Made by a program: the position numbers and the translations under genes. The notes under the pieces were generated by a model that was given only the letters and a program-made list of their open reading frames with translations, ran no database searches and was not told where the DNA came from. Shown piece by piece: positions 1 through 10,200 of a stretch of 64,000 nucleotides of DNA (positions are counted from its first letter, which is position 1; the number at the start of each line of letters is the position of its first letter). This DNA is from Sporolactobacillus nakayamae (GTDB lineage: Bacteria > Bacillota > Bacilli > Bacillales > Sporolactobacillaceae), in NCBI RefSeq assembly GCF_900113325.1, contig NZ_FOOY01000005.1, positions 54,884 to 118,883 on the forward strand, read 5' to 3'.

Positions 1-55
1 TCCGCCCGAGTTTCACTCAGAGCGAATCGTTTTTTTATTTTCTATCAATCATCAA

Positions 56-1000
56 TCATTGCAAACGAAAGTCTCCGGAATTTGTTCGCACTCTGATTTT
101 GTATCTTCCTTCGCCTTTTTGTCCGATGATGAGGTGATCTGTTTTATCTTTATAGAGGAATCCGTCCAGATTAACTGTGCCTTCTCCGGAACCGCCACGA
201 TAATCAACGGACAATGAATCTGGATCCTGCGCAAAATTAATATCGATATCACCGCTCGCTGCTTGCGCATCAATATCTCCGGACAACTGGTTACTTTCAA
301 TGTCTATGTCACCCGAATTAGCTTGTGCAATCAGTGATCCGCTGTACCTTTGAACATCAATATCTCCGGAGGCTGTTTCAAGTCGCGTGGACTTGGCAGT
401 CAAATCGGACAAGTCAAGATCTCCACTGTTTGCAGAGACATGGGCTTCATTCTGGACTTGATTATGCTGCATATCAATATCACCACTGGATGTCTGAACA
501 ATAAAATCCCCTCTGGACTTATTATTTTTAGCAGTGACATCTCCGGAACCGGAAGTTAAAGACATGTGTCCTGCCTGTTGGCCTTCAATAGAAAGATCCC
601 CCGAGCCCACATCAACAGTAATTCGATTATAGTCCTGCTCCGGAACCTCGATGACCAGCTTAGACCAACCAATCGTGAAGGTGAAAAACGATTGATTTCG
701 CTCTGCAGTCACATGAAGCGTATCGCCTTCCTTATTGATCGCAAGCTTAACCCCTTGGATCATCTGCTTATTGCCCCAGCCCTTCACCTCGGCGGACAAT
801 TGATCACGATTTGTTTTCTTTATTTCAACATCCAGCGAAGATACGTCAACATTTATTTTCTTTATTCCATTGACCGATGCGGTTCTTGTTTGTGTATCAG
901 CTTTACTCGTTTGGAAAAGATCTGTTGTTTGAAAAACAATCAATCCTCCAATTGCGCCGATAAAAATGAGTGCCAGGGCAACATAGATAGTTTTTTTCAT
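56..1000 (-). CDS. DUF4097-type beta-helix surface protein, membrane-anchored
   Basis: About 314 residues. One hydrophobic N-terminal segment (residues 5-25, after MKKT) would anchor or export the protein; the rest is a DUF4097/putative-adhesin fold. From about residue 120 a repeated SGD(I/L/V) motif recurs roughly every 20 residues, as expected for a right-handed beta-helix. Start chosen at MKKTIYV because a good Shine-Dalgarno (AGGGAGG) lies just upstream; longer readings extend into the neighbouring gene. The ATG overlaps the TGA of the upstream HAAS gene by 2 bases, so the two are translationally coupled with the PadR regulator in one operon. Families with this architecture are linked to envelope-stress sensing; the exact role here is unknown. 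Confidence 0.8.
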   Translation of the reverse strand: MKKTIYVALALIFIGAIGGLIVFQTTDLFQTSKADTQTRTASVNGIKKINVDVSSLDVEIKKTNRDQLSAEVKGWGNKQMIQGVKLAINKEGDTLHVTAERNQSFFTFTIGWSKLVIEVPEQDYNRITVDVGSGDLSIEGQQAGHMSLTSGSGDVTAKNNKSRGDFIVQTSSGDIDMQHNQVQNEAHVSANSGDLDLSDLTAKSTRLETASGDIDVQRYSGSLIAQANSGDIDIESNQLSGDIDAQAASGDIDINFAQDPDSLSVDYRGGSGEGTVNLDGFLYKDKTDHLIIGQKGEGRYKIRVRTNSGDFRLQ

Positions 1001-1554
1001 GATCGCTTCCTCCCTGTAATGAGATCTATAGTAAAACGGATATAACCGGCACATACATACCAAAGAAATTTTCCGATGTAGATTAATGCGATACTGAGCA
1101 GTAAACCTACGCCGCAGCAAGCAAGCGATACGAAGAAGGTGAATAAAAAAGCATCAAAACCCGACTGAAAATAGGATAAAAGCGAAAGCAGCGGGCTGAT
1201 CACCATACAAATGGCACCAAACCATAGACCAATAAATCCGAAGAAAATACCAAAAGCCGGTCCTGCAACCACAACTAAATTAAAAAAAATCAGGACTATA
1301 GCGAGGAGCAGCGAACGCGTTGCTGATGTTGCCCCACCCTGCCTCGCCGGGTTTGTGGCATCATAATCGGCTAGTTCCGCATTAGCAATATCTTTTGGAT
1401 CTCCGAGTTCTTGAATGATTTCTTCTTCTGTTTTTCCTTCATTAAATCCAATCGTGAAATGTTCTTCAAAATCCGCTAGAATTTCATCACGCTCTTTTTT
1501 GGGGAGTTCTCTCAGCAAATGGTTCAGTTTACGAAAAAATTCATTCTTCACCAT
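997..1554 (-). CDS. HAAS/DUF1700-domain membrane protein
   Basis: About 185 residues. The N-terminal 60 residues match the HAAS (DUF1700) signalling domain: helical, with the sequence LPKKERDEILADFEEHF and a conserved ELGDPKDIA turn. Three to four hydrophobic segments follow. Start at MVKNEFF is fixed by an AAGGAGGGAG Shine-Dalgarno. It overlaps the PadR gene upstream by 14 bases and the DUF4097 gene downstream by 2 bases. HAAS proteins are commonly paired with PadR regulators, and the domain is thought to mediate protein interaction in envelope-stress modules. The second PadR/HAAS pair at 47-48.5 kb has the same gene order. Confidence 0.85.
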   Translation of the reverse strand: MVKNEFFRKLNHLLRELPKKERDEILADFEEHFTIGFNEGKTEEEIIQELGDPKDIANAELADYDATNPARQGGATSATRSLLLAIVLIFFNLVVVAGPAFGIFFGFIGLWFGAICMVISPLLSLLSYFQSGFDAFLFTFFVSLACCGVGLLLSIALIYIGKFLWYVCAGYIRFTIDLITGRKRS

Positions 1555-1879
1555 GTCCCGCTCCCTCCTTAATAAACTGATCAACCGCTTTGGAAAATTG
1601 TTTCCACTCGTTAATTAATGCATTCATATACTGCTCCCCTTCTGCCGTAATGGAGTAATATTTTCTTGGCGGTCCTTCGGTTGACTCGCCAAGGTACGTT
1701 GACAAATAGCCTTCTTTCGTCAGACGCCGAAGCAGCGGATAAAGTGTACCTTCAGCCACTTCAATTTTCTTCGAAATGTTCTGAGCAAGCTCGTAACCAT
1801 ATTGGTCTTTGGTATCGATAAGCACAAGCACACAAAGTTCCAGAACACCTTTTTTGAACTGAACATTCACGTGATTCAT
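1541..1879 (-). CDS. PadR-family transcriptional regulator
   Basis: 112 residues, typical for the small PadR subfamily (PadR-s2). The winged helix spans about residues 8-85, with the hallmark sequences YGYELAQ and EGTLYPLLRRLTKEG followed by the wing (GPPRKYYSIT). It probably represses its own operon with the HAAS and DUF4097 genes downstream. Start at the ATG preceded by GGGAAAGGATG. A perfect 12-bp direct repeat in the upstream region is a candidate operator. Confidence 0.9.
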   Translation of the reverse strand: MNHVNVQFKKGVLELCVLVLIDTKDQYGYELAQNISKKIEVAEGTLYPLLRRLTKEGYLSTYLGESTEGPPRKYYSITAEGEQYMNALINEWKQFSKAVDQFIKEGAGHGEE

Positions 1880-1907
1880 CCTTTCCCATCAAGATCTATT
1901 CATTGAT

Positions 1908-1997
1908 CACTACTGATTATTGTCTAATAGATATGCAAAATATAGTGTGATCTGCTCATTCATTCCTTATGTATAGAATAATACACACTACTGATTA
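1908..1997 (-). promoter_or_regulatory. PadR operon promoter/operator region with 12-bp direct repeat
   Basis: CACTACTGATTA occurs exactly at 1908-1919 and 1986-1997. On the minus strand the distal copy lies in the spacer of a promoter-like TTGCAT-17-TATTCT. The region also holds TATAGTGTG and CACACTA sequences resembling the operator of the second PadR gene (48.53 kb). Assignment as PadR sites is an inference. Confidence 0.4.
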
Positions 1998-2045
1998 ATG
2001 CAATATAGTCGACTCTTTTTTTTTTCACTTTTTATTGACTATTTA

Positions 2046-2090
2046 TTTATAAGAAAAACCGGGCAAAAAGCGCCCGGTTTTTCTTATAAA
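2046..2090. terminator. Strong bidirectional hairpin
   Basis: Perfect 19-bp inverted repeat (2046-2064 with 2072-2090) around a 7-nt loop. The GC-rich core CCGGGC is flanked by A and T tracts on both sides, so it could terminate transcription from either strand. On the minus strand it lies about 430 bases beyond the stop of the 2520 gene; it borders the repeat block that follows. Confidence 0.6.
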
Positions 2091-2472
2091 TCATTTTGAT
2101 CCTTAATAGTAACGTGGCCGGAATAAAATAAGCGGAGATTTTCCGGTTATATGATGCTTGTTTTACAGGTAAATAAGGGTAATTTTTCCGCTTATACACG
2201 GAAAAACCCTCTATTTTCACGTTTTTCGATGCGATAAGCGGAATTTTTCCGTCTATTTAAGCTATTTTTTCATTAATTTTCTAAATAAGCGGAATTTCTC
2301 CGTTTATTTCTCAGATTGGGCGCTTACCTGATCGCCCAACCGAATCTTGTGACCATACCGTCGAACCGACAAACCAAAACGCTGTACGTAAATAGGGCAT
2401 TTTATATTTTCATTCTAGCGGTGTCCCGTGCCTCTCAAACGGGTCATGAATGTTTCTTTACTTGTAAAAAAT
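2078..2472. repeat. Dispersed dyad-repeat block, copy 1
   Basis: Gene-free block holding four short imperfect palindromes built on ATAAGCGGA...TCCGNTTAT, near 2127, 2172, 2230 and 2283, spaced about 50 bases. The same block, in the same orientation and with high identity, recurs at 26064-26407, including the shared tail GGGCGCTTACCTGATCGCCC. Copy 1 has roughly 65 extra bases near 2386-2450. No convincing coding sequence is present. Confidence 0.7.
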
Positions 2473-2519
2473 GATCCAACTGCGCATAGGAGCGCTTGTC
2501 GAATCATTTTCTTACGCAT

Positions 2520-3389
2520 TTATCGGAATTTAAAGTCTCCGGAACTTGTCCGTACTCTGACGGTGTATCTGCCGTCTCCTTTTTTTCCGATGATTCGGTG
2601 GTCGCTTTTATCTTCATAGAGCATATCCTTAATACGCACCGATCCGTCGCCTGAAGAACCCTGGTAATCCATAGTAATGGAATCCTGCTCATCTCGGAAT
2701 GAGACAGTGATGTCTCCGCTGCTGGATTCCAGACTCACATTCCCGGCAAGTTTGTCACTGGTCAATTCGATGTCGCCGGAACTTGCCGAGGCCTCGAGCT
2801 CCCCGCGAAAATTGTTTATCGTAATGTCGCCGGAATGTGACTGTATCCTCATCTCATTAGCAGTCAGCTGGTTCAGGCGAATGTCTCCGCTCGTTGCATG
2901 TGCGTTCAACATCCCTTTGACAAGCGTATCGTTTATTTTCAGATCTCCACTGGATGTCGTTACATTCAATTCTTGCTTCACCGCGCAGGTTTCGAGTTCA
3001 CTATCACCGGAATGACATGACACGCTCAACCGATTGGTCAGCAATTGGCATGCGCTGATGTCACTCGAACGGCCATCAACAATAATTTCATTGTAAAGCC
3101 GTGTCGGCAGTTCAAAGACGACCTTCACATTCCAAGAACCGAGTGCCTTGAGACTGGTTAACCAGTCTTGGCGTCTTTGAACAATTTGTATTTCCAACAT
3201 GTCATTATTTCTGTTTATTTCCAGATCAATCGGTTCAATCCCATCAACCTTCCAAAGCGTCCATACCTGCACTTTCAAGACTGTCTCTTCAGTCTGGATC
3301 AGTTCAACATCTGATGAGGTTGTGTTTAAAATCAGTCGGTTAATTCCATCCATATCAATTGTTTTTTCCATTACATGTTGCATCTTCAT
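2520..3389 (-). CDS. DUF4097-type beta-helix protein
   Basis: 289 residues without a signal peptide or membrane segment. SGD or SSGD motifs recur about every 20 residues through the C-terminal two thirds. The C-terminal stretch (SSGDGSVRIKDMLYEDKSDH, ending SSGDFKFR) is close to that of the protein at 56-1000, so the two are paralogues. The start is uncertain: ATG at 3389 sits very near the GAAGGCGGG sequence and ATG at 3383 would give better spacing. It stands alone between the dyad-repeat block and the oxidoreductase. Confidence 0.75.
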   Translation of the reverse strand: MKMQHVMEKTIDMDGINRLILNTTSSDVELIQTEETVLKVQVWTLWKVDGIEPIDLEINRNNDMLEIQIVQRRQDWLTSLKALGSWNVKVVFELPTRLYNEIIVDGRSSDISACQLLTNRLSVSCHSGDSELETCAVKQELNVTTSSGDLKINDTLVKGMLNAHATSGDIRLNQLTANEMRIQSHSGDITINNFRGELEASASSGDIELTSDKLAGNVSLESSSGDITVSFRDEQDSITMDYQGSSGDGSVRIKDMLYEDKSDHRIIGKKGDGRYTVRVRTSSGDFKFR

Positions 3390-3493
3390 CCCGCCTTCCG
3401 AAACAACCGCTTCATTATATATCTAGTTTATTAGTTGCTTGGATTGGTGGGATCAGTCTTAAGGCTGAATCAACTCCGGACTGAAGAACGGAT

Positions 3494-4480
3494 TCACTCG
3501 TGATCGTTTGGAAATAAAATGCCGCTTCTGACCCTTGCCATTTCCATCGTTTTCACAACTAGTCGACTGAGCGCGCGCAGACGCAGGTACTCTGCCTTGT
3601 CATCCTGCTCCAGTATATCCGCAAAATTACTTATTTCATATATTTTATCGTCCTCTTCAAAATGCTCAGCAATCGGATGAACGACCTTTTCGTGAGCGTC
3701 GATCCATTCGAGTCGAGCAATATCTGATGAATTATTGATTCGGAACGTTCCCTTTTCACCGTGAATTTCAGATGGCGCGTCCGAATGTGCGATCTTGGAA
3801 CAGAGTATGGTGCAGACAAAACCCGGATAGGTGAAAACCAAGGTCCCGCTGCCGTCAATACCGTTAGACAGTTTCACCGGATAATAGACGGCTTGCTCCG
3901 GCTCGCCAAACAAAGCGATAGCCACATAGGTTGGATAAACACCAATATCTTGCAGAGCCCCCGCAGCAAATTTTGGCGAGAATATATTGGTAATCTCACC
4001 TTCCAAGAACTTGTCATAGCGAGAGGAATACTGAATGAGTTTCAGCTCAGCGGATCGGAGTTGTCCCGCCCGTGGAAGCTCTTGCTTCAATTTTTTAAAT
4101 ACAGGCGTCTGGATATTTCGAATGGCTTCAAATAAATAGGCATGATGCTCATCAGCGACTTTAACAGCCGTGTCAAACTCTTTGATCGTGGCAAATATCG
4201 GTTTTTCACAAATGACATGCTTGCCGCCTTGAAGTAAAATGAGCACCTGTTTAAAATGCAAACCGTTCGGAGAGGCGCAATACACGACATCCACCTCTTT
4301 GCTGCCGGCGAGCTCTTCTAATGAGGAAAACCAAAGCGTTCCCCCGTACTCCTCAGAGAACTGTCTTGCTTTTTCTTTTGTTCTGGAATAGGCGCCAATA
4401 TAATCAAATTTCCCTGTCTTTTTAACCGATTTCAAGAATTGCTGTGTGATCTTGCTTGTTCCTATTGTCGCGAGTTTCAT
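3494..4480 (-). CDS. Gfo/Idh/MocA-family oxidoreductase (YulF-like)
   Basis: 328 residues. N-terminal Rossmann fold (residues 1-120) begins MKLATIGTSKI; the CEKP motif holds the conserved Lys used by the family. The C-terminal domain carries substrate-binding sequences such as GALQDIGVYP. Length and sequence resemble B. subtilis YulF, an NAD(P)-dependent dehydrogenase of sugar or inositol-type substrates; the actual substrate cannot be read from sequence. Start at MKLATIG follows GTAGGAGGG with 5-base spacing. No operon partner. Confidence 0.85.
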   Translation of the reverse strand: MKLATIGTSKITQQFLKSVKKTGKFDYIGAYSRTKEKARQFSEEYGGTLWFSSLEELAGSKEVDVVYCASPNGLHFKQVLILLQGGKHVICEKPIFATIKEFDTAVKVADEHHAYLFEAIRNIQTPVFKKLKQELPRAGQLRSAELKLIQYSSRYDKFLEGEITNIFSPKFAAGALQDIGVYPTYVAIALFGEPEQAVYYPVKLSNGIDGSGTLVFTYPGFVCTILCSKIAHSDAPSEIHGEKGTFRINNSSDIARLEWIDAHEKVVHPIAEHFEEDDKIYEISNFADILEQDDKAEYLRLRALSRLVVKTMEMARVRSGILFPNDHE

Positions 4481-4661
4481 TGTTTCCCTCCTACTCATTC
4501 TTTAAATATCCTCATTATACTGATCCATGAAGATTTTTGATAGCCCTTACATGATTATCTCACAAATATATAAATTTCCCCACAAACTTCATATACGTGC
4601 CTCATTTAAAGTATAAGTAATGAGGCAGAGAAAACGAAAACACAATTCGGAGGACGAATTT

Positions 4662-5954
4662 ATGATGAACGGACTTGATAAAGTCAAACAACAACCCATG
4701 ATTCTAGGTTTTATTTTGTTATATGTGCTCCCCCCAATCGGAATGGCCTGGTTTATCGGTTGTGCCGTCATGGAATGGCGTGCTCAGATTATGAAAAAAC
4801 TCGCGCTGCCTACTGATCTCATTAGTCCGCTGCTCGCTTTAATGGCTATGGCGTCCATTGGATCCGTTCTGATCAATTGGCAAATAACCGACCTTCTGTC
4901 CACGCTTATTTTGACCGGATATCTTGGAATCTATCTTTTTTGGCTTCGTCATCCTGAACATCTTCATATAAGACAATTTGTTTGGATCACCATTTGGGGT
5001 GGTGTCTATATCTTTTTCTCGGAAAAGCTGCTCAACCTGATTCCTAATGATTCAATGGTCGGTACGGCAGCATCCTTTATGACCGGCCACTTCTTATTTG
5101 GCTATAAGGGTATACCACGCCTGTTCGGATCAACATTTAATCCGAATTACGCGTGTTATCTCTTGATTCTCGCGCTTGCATTCCTATCTGTTGAACTCCT
5201 GCGCGCGATACAAGTAAAGAATAAACAACTCATTGTACTGTCTCTTTTGATTATGCCTATGCTTGACATCGGAATCTATGAAACAGGGTCACGTGCCGGC
5301 TTTATGATTATGCTGATGCTCCACCTGCTGTTCCTTTACAAACTGAGTATGCGCATCTTCATTCCAATCGCAGCGATGACACTAATCAGTGCTCCATTTA
5401 TTTACCAGTTCATGCCGCGATCCGGAGGTACGGAATCATCGATGGCGAAGCGTATTGAAATTTGGGGGAACAGCTGGCATATTTTTCAGCAGAATCCGTT
5501 CTTCGGCGCAACAACATTGGGTTTCGGCAGGGATTACGCCGCACTTAATGGTGAAATGATACCGCATGCTCACGATCTGTTTCTGTCAATTCTCTCATCG
5601 TCCGGCATCTTTTGCGGTCTGTTCTTTATTGCTGTCATACTGATCAGCGCCTATCATCTCTATACATCACAAAGAATAAGCGCAAAAACAAATTATTCTG
5701 CAACACTGTTTCTTTTTTCACTGCCGACAATCATTCTTTATGGCATTATGGATTTCACCTTGTCCTCACCTCAAGTGATGATTATTGTTCTTGTGCTTCT
5801 CACTTATTGGTCCAGGTACACCGCACGCATGGTTCAATTCACAAGACTGCATAAGGTGATGAAACAGTTTCTGAACACCAAACTACGGTTTAAGAAGAAG
5901 CGTCAGAGTAAACCGGCAATGCTTCAGACATCTAAAGGCATCTCTGGCAGGTAA
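4662..5954 (+). CDS. O-antigen ligase/polymerase-like membrane protein
   Basis: About 430 residues with 10-12 predicted membrane helices. The Wzy_C-type region includes NPNYACYLL and, later, the large-loop motif HAHDLFLSILSSSG characteristic of O-antigen ligase or polymerase-like proteins. In Gram-positives such proteins act in exopolysaccharide or secondary wall-polymer assembly. Start chosen at the ATGATG preceded by GGAGG with 8-base spacing, not the upstream in-frame ATG at 4620, which has no ribosome site. No glycan-synthesis genes are adjacent, so the substrate is unknown. Confidence 0.75.
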   Translation: MMNGLDKVKQQPMILGFILLYVLPPIGMAWFIGCAVMEWRAQIMKKLALPTDLISPLLALMAMASIGSVLINWQITDLLSTLILTGYLGIYLFWLRHPEHLHIRQFVWITIWGGVYIFFSEKLLNLIPNDSMVGTAASFMTGHFLFGYKGIPRLFGSTFNPNYACYLLILALAFLSVELLRAIQVKNKQLIVLSLLIMPMLDIGIYETGSRAGFMIMLMLHLLFLYKLSMRIFIPIAAMTLISAPFIYQFMPRSGGTESSMAKRIEIWGNSWHIFQQNPFFGATTLGFGRDYAALNGEMIPHAHDLFLSILSSSGIFCGLFFIAVILISAYHLYTSQRISAKTNYSATLFLFSLPTIILYGIMDFTLSSPQVMIIVLVLLTYWSRYTARMVQFTRLHKVMKQFLNTKLRFKKKRQSKPAMLQTSKGISGR

Positions 5955-6029
5955 GATCTATTAATGATATGATAACCGTGGATATTTTCTGCAGCAGCTC
6001 TCAATAAAAGAGACGGACTGCTTGAGAGG

Positions 6030-6860
6030 ATGAGCAAACCATTGGTTGAAAAAATCGCGTTTATCGGTTCCGGCGAACTTGCGGAATCCTTATTAAAGGG
6101 CTTTTTGGATAAAAAATTTATTTCTGCGGATCATGTCTGGATGAACAATCATTCAAACAAGGAACGTCTCGCTCAATTGGAACATGAATTTCATGTTCAT
6201 ACGACACAAAGCAAAGAATTGGCTTTGAAAAATGCGGATATCGTCATCTTCGCATTCAGGCCTGCAGATACTCGTAATGCCGTTGAGGAAATGAAAGCAT
6301 TCCTGCGTCCGGATCAGCTTATTATTTCATTGATGGTCGGCGTGCCGACTGCATTTATTCAATCTGCGTCAGGCATTGACCTTGCGGTTGTCCGTGCCAT
6401 GCCGAATACATCTGCATCCATCGGATTATCGGCAACAGGATTAGCCGCAGGTGCGTCCGTATCAGGCGCGCAGCTTGAATTAGCCAAGCAATTATTTGAA
6501 ACGGTCGGCACCGTTACGATTGTTCAGGAAAATGAAATTGACGTCATCGCGGGATTGGCAGGAAGTGGTCCTGCTTATTTATACTATCTGGCTCAAGCGA
6601 TGCAAGAGGCAGGCGTTCGCGAAGGCATTTCTGAAGAATCTGCTGCTCAGCTTGTATTACAAACCTTGCTTGGCGCCTCGCACCTGCTGAATCAGTCGGG
6701 TAAATCAGCATCTGATCTGTTGAAAGCTGTAGCGACACCTGGAGGAACCACACAAGCCGGCATCGACACACTGGACAACCAGTCGGTGAAGCAAGCCGTA
6801 ATCGACTGCGTCCATCATGCCATTGTTCGTGCCAAAGAAATGAGTGCGCCATTTGCATAA
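6030..6860 (+). CDS. proC: Pyrroline-5-carboxylate reductase (ProC family)
   Basis: 276 residues. N-terminal Rossmann motif GSGELAESLLKGF; the C-terminal ProC domain has AGSGPAYLYYL and the family signature VATPGGTTQAGI. It reduces pyrroline-5-carboxylate to proline with NAD(P)H. The first glycine loop deviates from the usual GxGNM (GELAE), so a paralogue role such as ComER or ProG/ProI-like is possible. The start is ambiguous: GAGAGG directly abuts the ATG at 6030, and the TTG at 6042 would have 12-base spacing. A strong hairpin terminator follows in the 400-base gap before the next gene. Confidence 0.8.
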   Translation: MSKPLVEKIAFIGSGELAESLLKGFLDKKFISADHVWMNNHSNKERLAQLEHEFHVHTTQSKELALKNADIVIFAFRPADTRNAVEEMKAFLRPDQLIISLMVGVPTAFIQSASGIDLAVVRAMPNTSASIGLSATGLAAGASVSGAQLELAKQLFETVGTVTIVQENEIDVIAGLAGSGPAYLYYLAQAMQEAGVREGISEESAAQLVLQTLLGASHLLNQSGKSASDLLKAVATPGGTTQAGIDTLDNQSVKQAVIDCVHHAIVRAKEMSAPFA

Positions 6861-7058
6861 TGGTTTTGTCAGATCTTGCAACAAGCAACGGGTATAAAGC
6901 GCCTAGTGCTTAATAGAGCAAAAAAGTCATGTTAGATTATATGACATAAATTATAAAAAATCTGCTCATTGGTGCTATTATGATCAAGTAAGCTTTAACA
7001 CACCTTCTGTTGCAGTTAACCTTAAGTTGAGATGTTTGATCTTGATTTAGGAAACCAT

Positions 7059-7133
7059 CATTTACTCGTTTGCGATGAGATGCTGACCGGCATTCTCGTC
7101 GCATATTTTTTTGTTCTCAAAGATGAGTAAATG
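7059..7133 (+). terminator. Nested hairpin terminator after the ProC gene
   Basis: Inner stem 7071-7083 with 7090-7103 (TGCGATGAGATGC against GCATTCTCGTCGCA, nearly complete), followed by seven T at 7106-7112. An outer 9-bp stem CATTTACTC (7059-7067) with GAGTAAATG (7125-7133) encloses it. The rest of the 6861-7259 gap shows only the promoter-like site listed next. Confidence 0.65.
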
Positions 7134-7148
7134 AGTTCAAGGCAATTC

Positions 7149-7177
7149 TTTATAGACCGCATCTATTCCGTTATAAT
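7149..7177 (+). promoter_or_regulatory. Candidate SigA promoter for the GH92-like gene
   Basis: TTTATA (7149-7154), 17-base spacer, perfect TATAAT (7172-7177), about 80 bases before the start codon of the GH92-like gene and downstream of the terminator. The -35 element is poor. Confidence 0.45.
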
Positions 7178-7259
7178 GATTTAGGTGAACGGTAAATAAT
7201 GAAGTTGCATTACAACCATCGAATTACAGAGGATACCGCACAAAACGAAGAGGGGCAGC

Positions 7260-10200
7260 ATGATGGCTTCACGACTTTTTTCAAAAATAATGATTAGTTG
7301 CATTTGTCTGAGCTTGATCACGTTCTATTTGCCTGGTCAGGCAACTCAAAGGGCAAAGGCGCGAACCAACCCGAATCTCTTTTCCTCTTCCTTTGAAAAA
7401 AGTGATCCTTCGCTCACATGGAAGAACACACCTGAACGCTCGAAAGATGGAAAAAAGTTAACCAATGGAATCAAACCATTGAGCGGCAACGGTCAAACAA
7501 TGGCCACCTATGTTTCCACCGGTTCGAGTCAATTGTATAACGCGCCAAAAAAATTAGGTTGGACAGGCAGTCATGTGCTTACCTATGCGGGATCAACAAC
7601 CAATAAAAAAAATCGTTATGCTTACAATAAGCTTTATAGTGTGCGTATTCCTGTGTCGACGGATACTGAGCTTTCCTATTTTGTCGCGCCTGAATCGACG
7701 AAAAAGGACGCGCGGGCACAGGTTGCAAGCTATGTGTCTGTAGACCTTGCCTTCTCCGATGGAAGCTATCTGCACCAATTAAATGTTAAAGATCAAGACG
7801 GAGTGAAAATGACACCTTCTGCGCAGGGAAAATCCGGTACCTTGATCATGAACCAGTGGAATAAGAAAATGGTCTCCCTCGGTAAAGCGGCAAAAGGCAA
7901 AACCATTGTCCGCATTCTTGTCGCTTACGAATCACCAAAGGCCGAAAGTACCTTTAAAGGATCCATTGATGATTTGCGGATTGGTTCCTCATCTGTGACA
8001 TCAGTTGCAAACAAAACACCCGTTGATAAAGTGAACATACTTCGTGGTACCGCGTCCGGTTCATCCTTCGCTCGAGGAAACACGGCTCCGGCGATTGGTG
8101 TGCCTAACGGATTTAGTTATTGGTCTCCGGCGATTAACAGCAGCGCAAAGAAACTCCTGTACCCGTACAATGAGAATAATGATCCAAACAATTTACCGGA
8201 AATCCAGTCCTTCTCTTTGAGCCAATCAGCCAATGATCAGAATGGTATTCGCCAGACCTTGCAAGTGATGCCTTCAAGTTTTGTCGGCACTCCGAGTGCG
8301 AATCGCCTTGGGCGCGGAAAAGCTTTTAATCGTTCAGACGAGTCCGCCAGCCCGTATCGGTACGCTGTCACATTTACAGATGGCATGCGTGCTGAACTTT
8401 CCGCCACAAGTCATGCCGTAATCATGCGTTACTCCTTTGTCGGTAATCAAGGCAATTTGCTCTTCGACAATCTAGACGGTCATGGACGACTGACACTGAA
8501 TCCGGCGGAGCAGTCATTTGACGGCTATTCGGATATCAAGGATACTGCAACCGGCAACATGAACCGAATGTTTTACTATGCTGAAGTTGATCAGCCGGTG
8601 ATCAATGCTAACCGCCTATCGGGTGAAAAACGTGATCAAGTCACTTCATTTTATAAATTCGATACATCAAAGAATAAAACTGTTACTTTAAGGATCGGCA
8701 GTTCATTAATCAGCATCGAACAAGCAAAAAAGAACTTAAATCAAGAGATTGGTAAAAAAACTTCACTTAAAGATGTTGAAAAAAAGGCAAAAAAGCAATG
8801 GAATCAGCGATTGTCTCGCGTCTCTGTTCAAGGGGCGAGTAGCGAGCAGCAAACAACACTTTACTCGAATCTCTACCGGCTCTATTTATCACCAAGTAAC
8901 GGATCTGAAAATACCGGTACGAAGAAAAAACCTAGCTACCGCTATGCTGATCTCAGTGTACCTGCTGCGACCGCGAATACGTCTGATCACACGGGTGCAC
9001 CTATTAAAAAAGGACAAGTATACGTTAACAGTGCATTCGCGTACAGCGGGCAAACCGTATGGCCGGCATACGCTCTGCTCGAGCCTAAGTTGACCGGCAA
9101 CCTGATCAACGGATTTTTAACCGTCTATCAAAACGGCGGCCGCTTCGATCCGGACGCCGGTCCAGCCTTCGCGGACGCTGTGGTAAAAGGAACACCTGGC
9201 ATCCATACATCCGTACTCTATCAAGCCATGCTGCATGCCGCATCCGTACCGGAAAATGGCCAAGAGCAGTCTTTAATTGGCTATATCCCTTCTGATCAGA
9301 AAAATAGTGTTGAACGGACGTTATCCCAGGCAGTAACAGACTATGCCTTAGGCAACCTCGGTGCTTATCTGGCGAAAAGTCATCCGAATAATTCTTCGTA
9401 CGCTGATGACAGCAGCTACTATTTGCATCGCTCTCAAAATTTCACGAACATTTTCAACGATTCACTCAATTTTTTCACGCCGCGAACTAAGGATGGAAAA
9501 TGGGCAGATGATGATTCATCGAGCAGTCAAGTGAGCAACAAGACTGTAGCAAATTGGGCGAACGCATTCAACACCCCTCAGGATGGGCAAGGCTTGGCTA
9601 ATTTATATGGAGGAAAAGAAGCGCTGATTGGCAAGCTTGATCAATTTCTCAGCGTGCAGCCTTCCACAGAAGCAGTAGAAAAGGTTGCTAAGGCTCGTCT
9701 CGCCTCAAGCGGGAACATGGGGATGTTCACTCTTGACAGTCCTTCATCGCCTTCTGCAGCCTATATGTACTTGTTCGCTTCCGCCCCATGGAAAACGCAA
9801 AGTATGACCCGCGCCCTTCTGAATCGTTTCTACACCGGCGGATCAATCGGTCAAGGCTACTTAGGAGCGGACACTGGCGCGATGCTTTCAGGATATTACC
9901 TGTTTGGCGCACTCGGCCTCTACCCATTGCAGAAGGGCACGCAGGATTTTGCGATCAGCGCATCTTACTTTAAAAAAATGACGCTGCATTTGGAAAGTGG
10001 AAAGGACCTAATTATCAGCGCGCCGACGGTAAGTAATAAAAACAAATATATTCAGTCTGTATCTTTTAATGGCAGACCGGTGAACACGGCAACACTCTCA
10101 GCAGACGATCTGGCTGCCGGTGGGACATTGTCCTTTGGTATGGGGTCTGAACCATCGAGTTGGGGAACATCCACTGATGATTTGCCTCACTCACTTACTG

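Noticed and set aside
566..1045. Plus-strand open frame of 159 codons opposite the DUF4097 gene
   Set aside because: It lacks a ribosome site, and the minus strand carries a clearly conserved protein there; a frame shadow.
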